A DNA stretch of 60,000 bases from Membranipora membranacea. Taxonomy: Eukaryota; Bryozoa; Gymnolaemata; Cheilostomatida; Membraniporidae. The number at the start of each line of letters is the position of its first letter. Positions within the stretch are counted from its first letter, which is position 1. A program made the position numbers and the translations under genes. Below are positions 1-13,045 of this stretch, piece after piece. The notes below the pieces were generated by a model. The model searched no databases, had not been told where the DNA came from, and saw nothing but the letters and a program-made list of their open reading frames with translations. The stretch is from positions 12,526,001-12,586,000 of the forward strand of contig OU612075.1 in assembly GCA_914767715.1 (NCBI GenBank). Direction: 5' to 3'.

Positions 1-354
1 AAAAAACGTGCTTTTCTCAATGATCTGTGATCCAAAAAATTGGAACATTTGAAGACAAAAGCACCTACCGCCTGCCCTACTCAGACCATGTGTTAATCAT
101 CAGCAGAGGCGGTGACAAGTCTATTAACATCCAATTTTAACACAATACAATCCTTGATGGTGTCTGTGTGATGTGCATTTGTAAACTAGCCTCCAGTACT
201 CCTTCGGTGTTAATGGACATACGTCTGTCTAATCGGGGTTTCCTCTGGTATTTTCCCTGATCCTCAAAGCTCTTGCAAGATCCATCTACACCAACTAAGA
301 CTACAGGGTGTGATGTGAAAAAATCCATGTTAATAAACAGGTAGATAATAAATG

Positions 355-560
355 TTTTTTTTGTAATGATTGATGTGTGGCAAGCATATCATGCTGCACC
401 AGGTGGGAATATAGCATTACGTGTTTGTTTATAGGTTGAACATATGCTGTATATGAAACCCTGGGTCTTGAAACAAATGTTGTATGCAATATTGCATCGC
501 CCGTTGCGCATCCCTCATTATTGAAAACAATAATAATAACTCAGCTCATAAAGTAACATT
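355..560 (-). repeat. Dispersed repeat R1, copy 1 (inverted)
   Basis: On the minus strand this reads colinearly with 2960-3215 on the plus strand. Shared blocks include the TATACAGCAT motif followed by an A/C-rich stretch and TTCCCACCTGGT, and a shared TTGTTTTCAAT block upstream. The copies are diverged, with many substitutions and small indels. No coding capacity is recognisable. The repeat family is not one I can name. Confidence 0.6.
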
Positions 561-1934
561 ACAGAATGGCTTTCAGCGGCCACGCTATTAGAGTATCACA
601 ATTACAGACCTTGGGAGATATATTGACAATTTTGTTCGATGACTGAGTCCTGAACCAAAACATTTACTTTCTCGTTTCTTGTCTCCAGTAGATGCAGTTT
701 GCACAGGTGAAAAGCAGAAGTACAAATCAAGAGACTTGATAGGACGATTGACTGCAATCAGCGTCCTGCAGGAAAAGTGAACTAACCAGGTAAGATCATC
801 AAAATTATCATAAATCATTTTTTGCGACCCAACATCAAACGAAAGCAAGTTCTCTGGAAACAATGATTATCTGGGAGGAAACTCAGATGGAAACTTTCTC
901 AGTAAGTCTTTCATGTAGAATTGCCAAGGGCATCATAAGGTTCCAGATTGAGTATGTACCAAACCTTGTGCAAGAGATCATTTTTAGGCTGTATTGTATC
1001 ATGTACTACCTCTAGCGACTACAGCCTAGTCTAGAACCAACGCATTGTAATTTCAAATTTAAGGTTTGGAGTATGTAAAGACATGATTTGTTTTTTGCAA
1101 TTCGATTTTTTAATTAGAATGAACAGTAGAGGAAGCTGTTAAAAGCATCCGATATTTTCGTTATAATGATGGAATGAGGGAAAATCTCGCATAATAACTT
1201 TGTTTTTTTAAGCATATCATTTAATCTTCTGCTTTGAAATCTGTACACACACTGTGGTGATCCACAAATTCTCTTTAGATAATGCAAAAAATACATTTTT
1301 GATGGATGTTCTATTCTATTTTGACAAAACAGAACAATGTTTTATGGTACCAAAACCATTAGGATAGTTCCATCACTATGCTGCAGAAATCTGCTCCCTA
1401 TCAGCCGGATTATTGATAGTTGTATATCATACCTGTACAAAGTGTCAATAACACATGCACACAGGTGTCTGAAAACGTCTTGACCAGTACCCAGGATCAC
1501 ACCCTTTCAGCAATTTCTTTCGTAATAATGCATACTTCAGATAATCTAAATCACCAATGGACGTGAACACATTACATCCAAAAAATGACACATTTGATTC
1601 AATAAGGATTATGCTGGTTTAGTGGACTGTTCAAGGCTGTCAAAACACATATGCTAACAACATATTCCTCTTAAAAATTGTTTCTCCATCACATACACAT
1701 TCAGCAGATTGCGCAAAACTTTACATTAAACACTAAAAACCTAATTATCCTTGACACTGATATAATATTGTATTGTTTAAAGCGTGATTTCCAATTCATA
1801 CATTGTCTTCTAATGAAGAGTAATTCTTAGACATGTGCTGCTATTTGAATTACAACAATAATAATAATAATAACAAAACTGATTAATTGAAAGTGTTTTA
1901 GACGAGCCACATAATAATTGCCCACTCTAAAGAA

Positions 1935-2660
1935 TACTTTTTGTCATTCATTGTAGGACTGTTTTGCCAAATCATGAGAATCATTATGAGCCTGAGGTGT
2001 TGAAGGATCTACGTAAGTCAGGCAAACCTCACCTTGGTAATTTTCCTGAACTTATTTACTCTTTCAACAGAAGACTGTAAAATACCCAATAGTATAGGAG
2101 AAAAACTTGTTACGTATGCATCCTGTTGGCTCATATTAGTCCTTTAGGTACAGTCGGATGTCAAATGTTTCCGCAATAACAATGGCACACTCCGACCCTC
2201 CAACTGGAATTTAAGCATTTTGCAATGCTTATTAAAATAAGCAGATAATGGTGTCAGATTCAACCAGATTTCTTGTGAGCCTTAGCGGGGATACTTTGAA
2301 ATGTTGAGATGTACGGCTGTAAGGCTGAGAAAGGACTGAGAGCAGCCTCAAATGCTTGTTCATTGAGAAAAGAGGTAGGATTATTATTTCACCTGGTAAA
2401 TTTGGGCTGGTCATGAAATATTTGCAAGTCAGTACTTATTAACAACATGTTTTGACAATTGCCTATCCTTTTGATACAGTTACCTTCTGTTAGTGTTGAA
2501 TAACTTAAATAACGGAGAATTTTACCTGAATCATCAAGACAAATTAATATGTCACGGCCTACATTGTTTAATGTTAATGCCAGACCATTTATTTTTTTCC
2601 ATTGGTACTGAATACATTGTGCGATCTTCATTGCACATTTATGTTTCAGTAATAAACAAG
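1935..2660 (-). repeat. Dispersed repeat R2, inverted copy
   Basis: Read on the minus strand, this matches 15080-15560 and 12060-12440 in the same block order: ACATGTTGTTAATAAG and GACTTGCAAATATTT, then the ACAGCCGTACATC block, TTCACAAGAAATCTGGTT-like sequence, the GACATCCGACTGTACCTA block, and TACAGTCTTCTGTTGAAAGAG. Part of it keeps an 80-codon frame (2631-2389, minus) that resembles no family I know. Three copies with shared ends indicate an old transposable element; the class is undetermined because no transposase or reverse transcriptase motif is visible. Confidence 0.6.
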
Positions 2661-2959
2661 CTGGTCACCTGACTCACTCTGATGTATCCAAACACAAATC
2701 CATATCTCATCATAAACAGCCATATTTTACCAGTAATGTCAAGGCAGAAAATTAATCTCTTGACTTGGTTTGTCTGATACTGACAAAAAATGGTGGGAAA
2801 AGGTTTGATATGGGAGTAAGTAAAGTTTTTTGTTTCATGTTTTTATAACATGCAAAATTAGAAGGAGTACATCAGATAACTTTTGTGGTAATCTACTGCT
2901 TTGAGAACACAATCAGGTCAATCTCGCAAGGTCCAAATTTGTCGTGCTCTAATGGCACA

Positions 2960-3215
2960 TCCACTGAATCAACCATGTTACGTTACTGTGAGAGATGAAG
3001 TCTCATCATCATTGTTTTCAATACAGCACAAAGCGCAAAGCACAAAGCACAATGCATAGATGCAATCACTATTTGTTTTAAGACCTAGGGCTTTATATAC
3101 AGCATGTTTCCACCCTATAAAGCAAGCACATCATTCTACATTACAATCTGGTGTTGCATTCCCACCTGGTGGTGACGCATGTTATGGTTGTCACACCTCA
3201 CGAAGCATTACAAGC
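2960..3215 (+). repeat. Dispersed repeat R1, copy 2
   Basis: This is the plus-strand partner of the inverted copy at 355-560. The best conserved part is 3078-3180, with TATACAGCAT and TTCCCACCTGGT in the same order and spacing. A short GCAAAGCACAAA-type direct repeat just upstream (about 3027-3050) is local to this copy. Its function and family are unknown. Confidence 0.6.
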
Positions 3216-3434
3216 CTGTGTGTATTCAAAAGGCTCTCATCCGAGATAAATATAACAACTCACATCCCTAACAACGAAACCATGATGTTTCTTTGACAAG
3301 TAATAAACTCAACAATCAAATTACGAAAATGCTTAATTGATAACAAGATTTGTGTCCATGATCCAGAAACTGGTGCAAAGCTTTGTTGTTTAATCTTGAA
3401 CGATTCAGATCACTTCCATTTCGCATCGGTTAAA

Positions 3435-3970
3435 GAATAAAGTCTCACTAACTACATCGATGTAGGTTTACGATGAAATAATTGCTTAAGGAAAATGCAC
3501 CAGAAGAAGCTCCGTGGCATTAGCACCTGATGATTCTAAAAGATAATATGTTTAGAACGCGGCAAGCACTTGCTGGAATACAAATAGACTCATGTCAACA
3601 ACGGATCTACCTCCAGGCCCTGCCCATCAATTTAAGCCTTGGAATATATATGTGTTACATGTATATGTTGAATCAGTTATATGATGTTTAAAGTTGATAA
3701 AAAATCACATCTAAACTCAGAGCCTGTCCATTGTTCTAATTCATATTTGAGTTGTCTTCCCTCTTCTTGCTAGACACGTTAAAAACGCTGAGCTTTCATT
3801 TATGTATGTGTATGTTTATATTTGGTCTCAATCTCTGAGAAATAAAACTGTCTCTGTAGGGTGCTCTGTAAAAATTATTAAAACTGTTGATTCTGTAAAA
3901 TTTACTTGAATTGTTACAGATAGTCATCACCAACCTGGTCAGGGCCAAGTTAATGATTCAATTCACATGC
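3435..3970 (+). repeat. Dispersed repeat R3, copy 1
   Basis: Direct partner of 4455-4720. Shared blocks in order are AAGTCTCACT, GATGAAATAATTG, AAGCTCCG(T/C)GGCATT, ATTCTAAAAGATAA, CAGAGCCTG(T/A)CCAT, GCTAGACACGTT / GCTAGGCATGTT, and CCTGGTCAGG near the end. Copy 1 carries extra sequence between blocks. No open frame of note. The family is unidentified. Confidence 0.55.
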
Positions 3971-4454
3971 TAAGTTTGCTACTGGCTTTCAAGAAGGGTA
4001 AACAATTCCGCCTTGGACCAGTCGTATTACAGGCCTGATTCAGTTCATATTTCTACATTTCTACATTTTTCCATAAATCAAACGCTGTAAAAAAAAATAT
4101 ATAAGGCTATATCAGTGATTAAAGATTGATGATAAAACCTTGACCATCTATCTCATGGCAGGCTAAGTCGACGAATATTCTTGCAACAATCAAAATGTAA
4201 TAAATATATTTTTATTTTATATTATAAATTGTTATATACAGCAATAAATATAAGAGCTTTCCCTTCTGATTTATAGTGATGCCTGGCCATACATGTTTCA
4301 GTTGATCAAACTATCTAGCGCCCTTCATTTCAGTTGTGTAGTTTGTATATCACCAACAGGATTCAATTTACTATACATACAAGCAGAACATTGTCTTATT
4401 CCTTCAAGTCTGGCAAAGGGTTCTCCTGATTCCTCATGTACTTGATGCTAAAAC

Positions 4455-4720
4455 ATCAAGTCTCACTCTCTACATCAGTGTAGGTTCCTGATGAAATAAT
4501 TGACTGAGGAAAAACAATAGAGAAAGCTCCGCGGCATTCGCATCTAATCATTCTAAAAGATAAGTCAATAAAAAATGACACCTAAAATCAGAGCCTGACC
4601 ATTTTTCTAACTCACTTTCATTGGCTAGGCATGTTTAAAACACTAAGCTATCATTTACTTATAGTGTTACACACAGACTCCAACAACCTGGTCAGGTCCA
4701 AAGGTCATGTTTAATTTTAT
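4455..4720 (+). repeat. Dispersed repeat R3, copy 2
   Basis: Direct copy of the blocks at 3435-3970, about 1 kb downstream and shorter because several inter-block stretches are missing. The two copies are clearly diverged, so the duplication is not recent. Nothing codes here convincingly. Confidence 0.55.
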
Positions 4721-7700
4721 ATACCAAATTTTCCATTGGCACCAAGAGCCTAGACCATCTATCTCCAAGAATATTATAGCTTCATGTTTCATAGGGTTTT
4801 TCACATTCCACCCCGGTAGTCTTTTTTGGTGTAGGTCGATGTTGCAATATTTTTTAAGAACAAGGACAAAACCGGAGGACCAATGCAAGACCATTTACGC
4901 CGATTGAGTAGTGAACATTTCATTGTAATAAAATTGGATGTAACTAGACTTCAAGTCGGCTCAGCTCAGCTGATTCTCTGAGAGATAATTAACACATAGA
5001 CCTTAAAGTCAAAGGCAACTTTTGAAGCATTTTTTCGTGTCACTAAATAAGACAAATTGATTTTATAAGAGACTGATCAGGTTGTGAATAACACTAATTT
5101 CAACCTTCTTCCGTCATGCAGCCATAAACATTTCACTATAAAAATTAGTGTTTGCCATGTAGGCTTGCATATGTGCAGGAGCCTGTGATATATAATTATG
5201 ATCATGCACATGTGCAGAGCAACTTTACAAACAAGATAACAAAATGGCAGCTTCAACATTCTGACATTTTGAAAATTGAAAAGGATTCCAAGACCGTACT
5301 TCTGATATCTGTGTTGCCAATTAATAAGGCATCAGTAGATGGAAAATAGAATATTCAGGGGAACACTCTGCAAAAGATGCCTTCGCTTTTAATTGGGAGG
5401 AGAAATTTCCCCAGATTCATATCGGCGCAGTTTAATTGAAAAAGGCCATGTCATGCATAAACATGTTGCAGAAGGAAAAACTCAAGAAATATCCTCGCAA
5501 CAACCAAATGATAGGTACAGTTATGTAATATCCAGTTTTATTGTACTGTTCTCAGTACTAAACTGCGCTCTGTGCTGGTTTACAATGTAGACTAAAATAC
5601 AAAAAAATCTGCAATCAAAAGGAGTCATTGCTTGTATCTAGGCCTACTACTTTTTTCCCAAATTAACAAGCCGAATAATTAAACCAGCATTATACTCTAG
5701 AGAGCTAGTACCTCTACAACACTTGAATACACCATTCTATTGATGAAGTTTCACATTATTTGGGAAACTTTTGCAATTGTGTGCAAGCTGGCAATGGTCT
5801 AGTTTCTCTCAGGAACCAATTTCTCTACTCTCCAACTACAGACCACTATAACCAATGGTTGTCAGTGGTTGACCCTGAATTAAGGCAAAGTACATGCTTG
5901 CAACTCAAAGAGCCCACACATGTAATATTATATGCAATCCGCCCCCCCCCCCCCCCGATCACTGCTTATTATAATGAAACGACCACTGTGACGCAGTTGA
6001 GACTCTGTACAGCCAATAAATCATTTGAATTCAATACCATTGGCAAAAGGCAAGGTCTGCACTGGTGAAGAGCGTGGGCTGTTTGCCCTAATAGTTAGAT
6101 CAGCACCAGTAAGGAGTGAGGACACATGACGCAGGTTTGAGACTAGGTCTGTTGTGTTTTTTTCTTTTTTGTTTGCATCAACAACTTACTGCCTACATTT
6201 TGCTATGATTGTGACAATATTGTTTGTTGCCCACTGTGCCCATGTGATAAACTACCTATTGAAAGTAAGGAGTAACTGTTGCTCCTTGTTAAAAGTGAAA
6301 GCATAAACAAAAAATGAGTATTGACCAAACTTCTTGTGGATTATGTTCTTTTTCACAAATTACAGCTTCCTATGTTTTAGTATTTTAATTGGTGTTTACC
6401 CAATAGGATAATAAGTGAGAGAAATAATTCTGTTCTGAGATTAACAGGCTGTACATCTGCTTTAGTTATTTGTCATCAAAGAGTGAAATTGATCTTCCTC
6501 AATTACTAGCTTAGTAAAGCACCATACCAATTATGTAATTAGTCCCAGATTAGCATCCCTTAGCATTAGCTTTGGCGTCAGTAACATTTTATAGCCTAAC
6601 TTAGCATAGAAGCTGACAACAAAAGAATAACATGAATAGTTTTGCAGGAGATCTACGAATTCCAGAATTTAAATCTTCTGTTTGTATCTTTGATCCCTGA
6701 AACTTAAAGTTCTGCTGTTGGTATAAGGTTCTGATCAAATAATTGGAGTCCAGACACCTTCTTTGACAGTAAGAGCATACAGACATTACCACCAATCCAA
6801 TTACAATATTATATCTGCTGTTTTGATCATGTAGAGTAGGATTGCTTTGTTGGATATTTAGGACTTCAGAGAAGCTACCATCATGACTCTGTGCAAGTGA
6901 GTGGTTAATAGCTCATACTCCAAGCTAAATCTTTGTCTTTCACTTATTTTTGAATTCTGAATATGTATATCAATAAGCCTCAAGCTCACTCAGTGGGCTA
7001 AGTAGTTTTATTTTACACTGTGTCGTCTCTAAGTATCTGTTTGTGATTGAATTAATTAAATTTGGATGGTTGTACTACTAATATGAGACTTAATATTTGT
7101 GTTTGGCTTATTCTTCAGTAATAAGAAGCACTTATAAATCTTGAACATGTTGCATATGAGCACCTAGCTAGCCCTCTAATTGAGTAGAGGATGTAGATAA
7201 AAGTCGCCTGGTTTAACTAAATAATAGCACCCCACCTGGTCTTGTTTTCTACTCTCAAAGATTTTCATTTCGCCTTAACTTTATCTGTGGCTTGGATGTT
7301 TTGAGTACAAATTTATATATTATCATTATTTCAATCAAGCTTCCTTGACATGACATTAGTTAATAAACAAATTTAAATTAAAATTAAAACAATGAAAAAA
7401 CTGTACTACTGCTGTGTCAAAAGAAATACCACTAGGCTCCATCAATATTTTGACCTTGTTGTGCAGGGCAGTATCCTAGTATACGGCCACATCGGCCTGG
7501 TCTGGCCCAAAAGCTGCATAATAATATATTACATTCGCTCTAGGCATTATGGAAACAAAAAATATAAGGTAATGTGTGTATTGATATTGACAATTTGATA
7601 CCTGTATTAACAGACAGCCGATCATCAACTCTATTTAACTTGTAGGGATCAGAAGCTTACCAGTAGATGGAATCAGCCAAATATGATTAAAGGATTTTTC

Positions 7701-10223
7701 AACAAACCATCCGCCATTCATCACAAATTGAACTGAGGCCAAATTTACTCTAGATTTATTATTTCCTACTAATCTGTGATTTCTCTTGTTCTAAATCAGC
7801 AAGAGCTCCATAGTTGTTTCACCATGAATTTAGCTGGGTCTGCTGAAGCTGAATTTAATTTATCTCCTGCAGATAAAGGTATCATTGAAATACAGCCAAC
7901 TGATTAAGGTGGGGTCGTATGGATTTGAAGTGGTATATTTTATTTATGCAAAAGTGCACAAGATCACTGTGCAATGACAGTAGGCCAACTCACTATGTAC
8001 TAAACTGGGTCTATCACTTGTAACATTGCCAACTAATGCCCAGTGTGACTCTACCTGCTATACCTAAAATTACAAGCACAAGTTTATTGATTTCTATTCA
8101 GGGATCTCCTCACCTGTAATGTAAAATTATAAGCCATCCTTTTTTTAGGCTATCCCTTGTTGAGACAGCTCAAGCCCACCTAAGTAATTCCATCAAAATT
8201 GCAGCGCTGACAGTCTCCATGCTGCATTTATAGTTCGACAGTTTTATTATTTTGGTAATCAGCTTGTTAACTTTCACCTTAGGCACTCCTTCAAAACCCA
8301 GACAATTTAATTTTCATATGGCCCTGAATTGCGCTCCAGGTTTACAGTGCCCTCGATCAAACCAACCAGCTGGGTTTACTTGGGTAGTCAGGAATGGCAG
8401 GGTCACAATTTAAAGCTAGAAATCCCCCCTGTTGTGGTGATTAAATATGGTTTGCAATGAATTATTTTGCATGCAAATCTATTGAACGCTGACAATACTG
8501 ATACATACAGTTACTGTGTTTCAGCACAGTGGTTAAATGAGTTATTGAGCATAGTGGTTTAACTGTTGATTTGCAGCTGGACTTGCTTGGTTTTTTGATT
8601 CCTTATCAGCATGATTACCGCCTAATTTTCATTAATTCACGTGGGACAACTTCAAACCCAATTCATGATAATCTGGTGTAGGCAACGCATCGAAAAATCG
8701 TAGTTCTAAATATATCAAAACGTCCTTGTCAGTATGACAACAAATCTGATAAACTCTGATGTTTGTTGGTGTTGATAACGTAACGTATAATTCAATAAGG
8801 AGACACAGAATTTTCTCGAAGAAGAGAACTTCCTGCCATTGCTCTCCTCTAAATGAATGAGAATTATCCGGGGCTGGTCTTACCTCGCAGTCCTGTCTCA
8901 CCCGTAACGTTACACTTTGCACAGGGTTTAGCTTATAGACCTCAGTCTCTGGGCATAGTCAGTATTTTAATATTGCAACCTTATTTTTAAAGATCTTACG
9001 TCTTGGTAGGAAGCTTCTATTTTTGGAAAGTCATTATCATACACCATCAACATACCTGTCTCTTGATACATCATTAAATGCATTATCACCGGTGGGTGAA
9101 AATATCATTCCTCAAAGGGTGTGATGTTCCTGCGATCCGATTGTCCTTCAAATATTCCTTAATGCTCTCACTATTTGGTTTGTTGGTTTACAGTATCGTA
9201 ACAGGAAAAGAAAAAAGTATGATGCAGCGTCTTGCATAATTCATAGTATTTTTTCATGGATATGATGAGGAATGCACTTCAATTTTGAGTTAATCATAGT
9301 CGTAACAGTTTTACACCAGGAACAAGTAAGCAGCAAACATTGTTGTACCCAAAACAGTCACTAAATTACATTGACATATTTTCTTTCCAGCAGCATCCTC
9401 TTAGAGTTGCGTCGATCCTGTTACTGATGTAGATGTGATAAGACAGTATCTCCATTAATGAAAGATTTACAGTAGAATCACAGAATCGCAGTAACACTCT
9501 TCTAAAATTTCAACATTGAAGTTTCTTATGTCAAAAACTGAAAACCTTACCTCATGTTGCCACATTGTTATGATTGACCTTTACATTCCCATGTTTTTGA
9601 ATTGAACTGATCTAGCAAGTGTTGGTGAACATGATTTTTCATCGATATCAATTCTGTTCTGGCGAAGGGCCTTCCAGTCACCACAAAAAATTTGGCCCAT
9701 AATTAAATAAAATGATGATGATGATGCTGGAACAGTTGATTTTTTTTCACCTTTTATTTATAGATTCCCTATAGAGAAATTCATTGCTATTATTTTTTTT
9801 CCATCTGGAATTCCAAAACTTTACTGAAATCTCACCAAAGTGAAAATATTTAAGAGCCAAGACTAGATCTATCAGCTTCAGAATTGTCAATGCCAACAAA
9901 GAGCAAGATAGTCCTTATTGCATAGTCCTACACAGTATGAAGTTTTAGATTTTGACAGGGCCAGGGTTCTTCTCAATGCAAAGTTTGTTATTTGTTGAGG
10001 GTTGGTCACCACCATGCTGATGATCCTACTGCTTTTAATCTTAGAATTATAAATGCAGGTAACCCGTCCACAAGGGAATCAGACTACATGTTTTTCTAGA
10101 CAACACTGTGGGTGTGAGGGGTGGGAGTATGATAAAACAAATGCTCCAAGCTTTTGGAAAATTACTGATTTTGAAACCTCATTATCATGGCAAGTCTACA
10201 CAAAAGGTGTGAATATCCTGGCC

Positions 10224-10229
10224 TATAAA
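10224..10229 (+). promoter_or_regulatory. TATA box of the GTPase-like gene
   Basis: TATAAA inside CCTATAAAAGC lies 95 bp upstream of the chosen start codon at 10319. That leaves room for a TATA-directed start near 10255 and a 5' UTR of about 65 nt. It supports the downstream ATG over the in-frame ATG at 10235, which would sit almost on the box. The evidence is motif and spacing only. Confidence 0.45.
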
Positions 10230-10318
10230 AGCAGGTGATACATGGGTTTGTATCTATAAAATCATCAGGATCAGTGAAGCTCACTCCTTCTGCTCAACAG
10301 AACAAAAAAGAGCTAAAC

Positions 10319-11404
10319 ATGGATTCACCAAAGCGAGTGTTGATAGTTGGCGCTAAGGGGTGTGGAAAAACGTCATTGATAGCACAGCTTACAAAGAAAA
10401 TTGCCACTCCAAAGACCACCAAGTTGGAAGAGAATTATCAAGAATCAAAACTAGCAGCAAAATTCAAAGGTGAGAGATTTCCCCATTCTTACTGATTACG
10501 TTAAAGGTCGGTCACAAACCAATGCAATATTCTTATATTTCCTTATATACTTTTCTCTTATCTACATTAAACTGCTAGCTGTTGACCATTCCGTTAAGTA
10601 TCTTTCTTTTTCTCTCATAGGTCACCTAAGCAAGCTGCAAATACTCGAAATAGAAAATGAATGGGTACATTTTATGGCTATGACTTCAGTCTACATGGTG
10701 CTATTTGACAGCAGATCAAAGAAATCTCAACAAGAATCTACTAGAATTTTCAAAAAAATCAGCAAAACACCACAAGGTGAGCATCATCATAATTTTGAAC
10801 TATTTTTTATTGTCATCATTTCTGCAAGCTTCCTAAAATTTCATTACAATAATGAGCTAATCCCTGACAATATTTCATATACAAAAACAAGTTCCGGCGT
10901 GTAAATAAGTTATTATCCGCATAACATTGAATTATTGCAAATTTTATGTTTCCATTTACAGTCGTTAAAGAGAAGATCCCGATCATCATGGTCTTCACCA
11001 AATGTCGTGATGACTCAGCGACAAAAGAGTTTGAGGAAGATCCTGAATTTCACCTTCTATCAACAAATGCTAAATCAAGACTCGGAGTTGATGAGCTCAA
11101 ATTGAAAATGTTTCAACTGGCTTATCCTGAACTCAACTCAAAACCCTCGTCGCAACCACCAGAGCTATTAACATCAATCACAGACACAGTATTATCCGCC
11201 ATATCAACAATCAAATCAATGAAATTACTGAACACTATTGAAGTCGAAAAAGAATCAATTGTAGTCTCTACCACAGCGTTTCAGCTAGTAAATTTGCCAA
11301 GACAAAGGTCAGCCACATCTTCGTCTACATTTTCACTGAACAAGTTCTATGAGCAACTTCATAAGCCTTGTACATTTTTGCGAAGTGCGAGCTACCCAGC
11401 TTGA
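10319..11404 (+). CDS. Divergent Ras-like P-loop small GTPase, three exons
   Basis: Coding exons are 10319-10469, 10621-10776 and 10962-11404, with both introns in phase 1 and GT/AG borders (G|GTGAGA ... CTCATAG|GT; G|GTGAGC ... TTTACAG|TC). They join to 249 residues. The P-loop is textbook: GAKGCGKTS at residues 11-19. The exon-3 stretch IPIIMVFTKCRD (about 108-119) sits where the Ras guanine-specificity motif NKxD belongs but reads TKCR, and STNAK followed by a LGVDELK helix fits the G5 region. The switch-II DxxG is absent: its place holds LQILEIENE (about 56-64). Residues after about 165 form a Ser/Thr-rich tail with no C-terminal CaaX box, so lipid anchoring is not indicated. It is a Ras-superfamily member by fold; nucleotide hydrolysis may be impaired. 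I cannot assign a subfamily or substrate pathway. An upstream exon is unlikely given the TATA box at 10224. Confidence 0.72.
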
Positions 11405-11422
11405 ATTCACAGGCTGCTTATA

Positions 11423-11428
11423 AATAAA
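11423..11428 (+). terminator. Poly(A) signal of the GTPase-like gene
   Basis: AATAAA starts 19 nt after the TGA that ends the GTPase-like frame, in TTATAAATAAATG. This gives a very short 3' UTR. It supports the stop codon and the strand of the gene. Confidence 0.6.
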
Positions 11429-11449
11429 TGTTATGGGCTCAAGTTACAA

Positions 11450-12055
11450 GTTAATTTATATATTTTTCACTGACAATATTTTACACTGCAATATCTTTTT
11501 ACATATTTTTCATACTCATAAATATATTCAGTTTTCATAACTTGCAGCTATAAAAATTATTGATGAAATTGTTCCTCGGCATCAAGCTTCAATTATTCTG
11601 TTACTCTCTCATTCTCTCACCAGAAAAGTCAGCAGACATTTTAAACAGGGACATCAAAAGTTGGTCGGTTTAATGAAAATTGAAATGTTTCAGAATTTGA
11701 AACTGCTGAATGCTTATGATGGTAACGTCTGATAAACACGTGTGAATAACAGGTTTAAAGTTTCATAGAACTAACAAGGCTGCAGTACTATACCTAGCAA
11801 TTCATCTGTGCCAATTGGAATATCTATGCATTATATTTGAGAACAAGCTGCCTTCATGACAAATTCATTGTTCATGTTAATTTCAAGTTCTCTATCCATT
11901 ATACTCTGTTTTGAAGCACCTCTTCACACATCACGCTAAATTGCTTTGCTTTAGAATCTGTGTGCTCTACATCACTTACAAGACGAAACTGAGGGCATTG
12001 GGTGCTATAAGAGGTATTCTTGCATTTTAATTTCACATTGTGTCAGTGAAGAAAT
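11450..12055. other. Intergenic, nothing recognised
   Basis: AT-rich sequence between the GTPase-like gene's poly(A) signal and the first copy of the tandem R2/R4 duplication. No open frame, hairpin or repeat was identified by eye. Confidence 0.4.
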
Positions 12056-12954
12056 ATGTCACTTTGATAAGCCATACATGCCAACATTTTCGTGATTTCC
12101 CGCCAAGTTTCACAAGAAATCTGGTTAAATCTGACATAATTATAACTGATCATGTTAATGAGCATTGCAAAATGCTTAAATTCCAGTTAGAGCACCGGTG
12201 GGGGGGGGGGGGTTCCCGAATGAGTGTGCAATTGTTCTTGCTGGAATAATTTACATCTGATTGTACCTAGTAGATTAATGAGAGCTAACAGGACGCATAC
12301 TTAACAAGTTTCTCTTCAAAACCATTGGTTAAAAATTTTTAATTTTACAGTTCCCTGTTGAAAGAGAAAATAAGATCGGGAAAATTACGAAGGTCAGCAC
12401 TGCCGGATTTACGTAGATCCTTTTACACCTCAGGCTCATAATAAATGCTTTTTGTATGAAAGTTCACTCATACATTGTATTTCCCAAGACCGTTTTATTG
12501 TACATCAAACTTTTGAGCAATAATATTGACAACATTTTTCTTTGCAAAGAATATCTAGAAGAACATGTCCAGTTTTTCTCGGTAACTGATCACCAGTAGG
12601 TCATCTCACCGGCTCTCAGTTCAAAATGATATTTTATCCAAAGATTAATAAATTCTTGTTTAAATTATAAATGATGAGCCTTAAAGACTTTGTTTGAGGC
12701 TGCTCTTTTGTATCACATCTTATTTTCCATATTTTATTCTATCATGTGAGCAATTTTCAGCTTTAGAATCCAAATATTGAGGAAGTTATGGCCTCTCAAA
12801 CTTCCAGGGTGATTGCCTTCAATCAGCATTGGGAATAAGCGGATGTTTCCCCTGGGGTATGTCACAACCATAGACATGTGGCATAGACATTATGTGTGAT
12901 TATTAGTTAATACACTAATAATCACAGGGATAAGATGATGATCAAAACTCAGAC

Positions 12955-13022
12955 CTGGGTGGGAATCGAACCCGGGTCCCAATACCTGTAGGCAACGACG
13001 CTGACACTACCATCACGCCACT
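12955..13022 (-). repeat. tRNA-like (Pol III promoter-like) segment
   Basis: On the minus strand an A-box-like TGGCGTGATGGTAG (13020-13007) is followed by a perfect B-box core GGTTCGATTCC (12972-12962). The spacing is right for a tRNA-derived promoter. The rest does not fold as a clean cloverleaf by eye, so I call it a SINE-type tRNA-derived head rather than a working tRNA gene. Confidence 0.5.
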
Positions 13023-13045
13023 TGGACCAACTAGGTTAGCCTGTA

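Larger units (their letters stand above)
1..10200. other. Gene-poor, repeat-derived region
   Basis: No convincing exon was found on either strand. The open frames here are all below about 105 codons, lack recognisable domains and are not joined by consistent splice sites. The stretch holds diverged copies of three dispersed repeats, listed separately, homopolymer C (5941-5956), and short A/T-rich microsatellites such as the AAT-type run near 1856-1872. From about 4,900 to 10,200 I see no structure beyond simple sequence and one weak tRNA-like patch (about 6,075-6,145). Distal regulatory elements cannot be excluded by reading. Confidence 0.55.

Noticed and set aside
8632-8922. 96-codon minus-strand frame with a possible donor site (GCGAG|GTAAG) inside
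   Set aside because: No homology is recognised and no second exon could be joined, so it was left out as unsupported.
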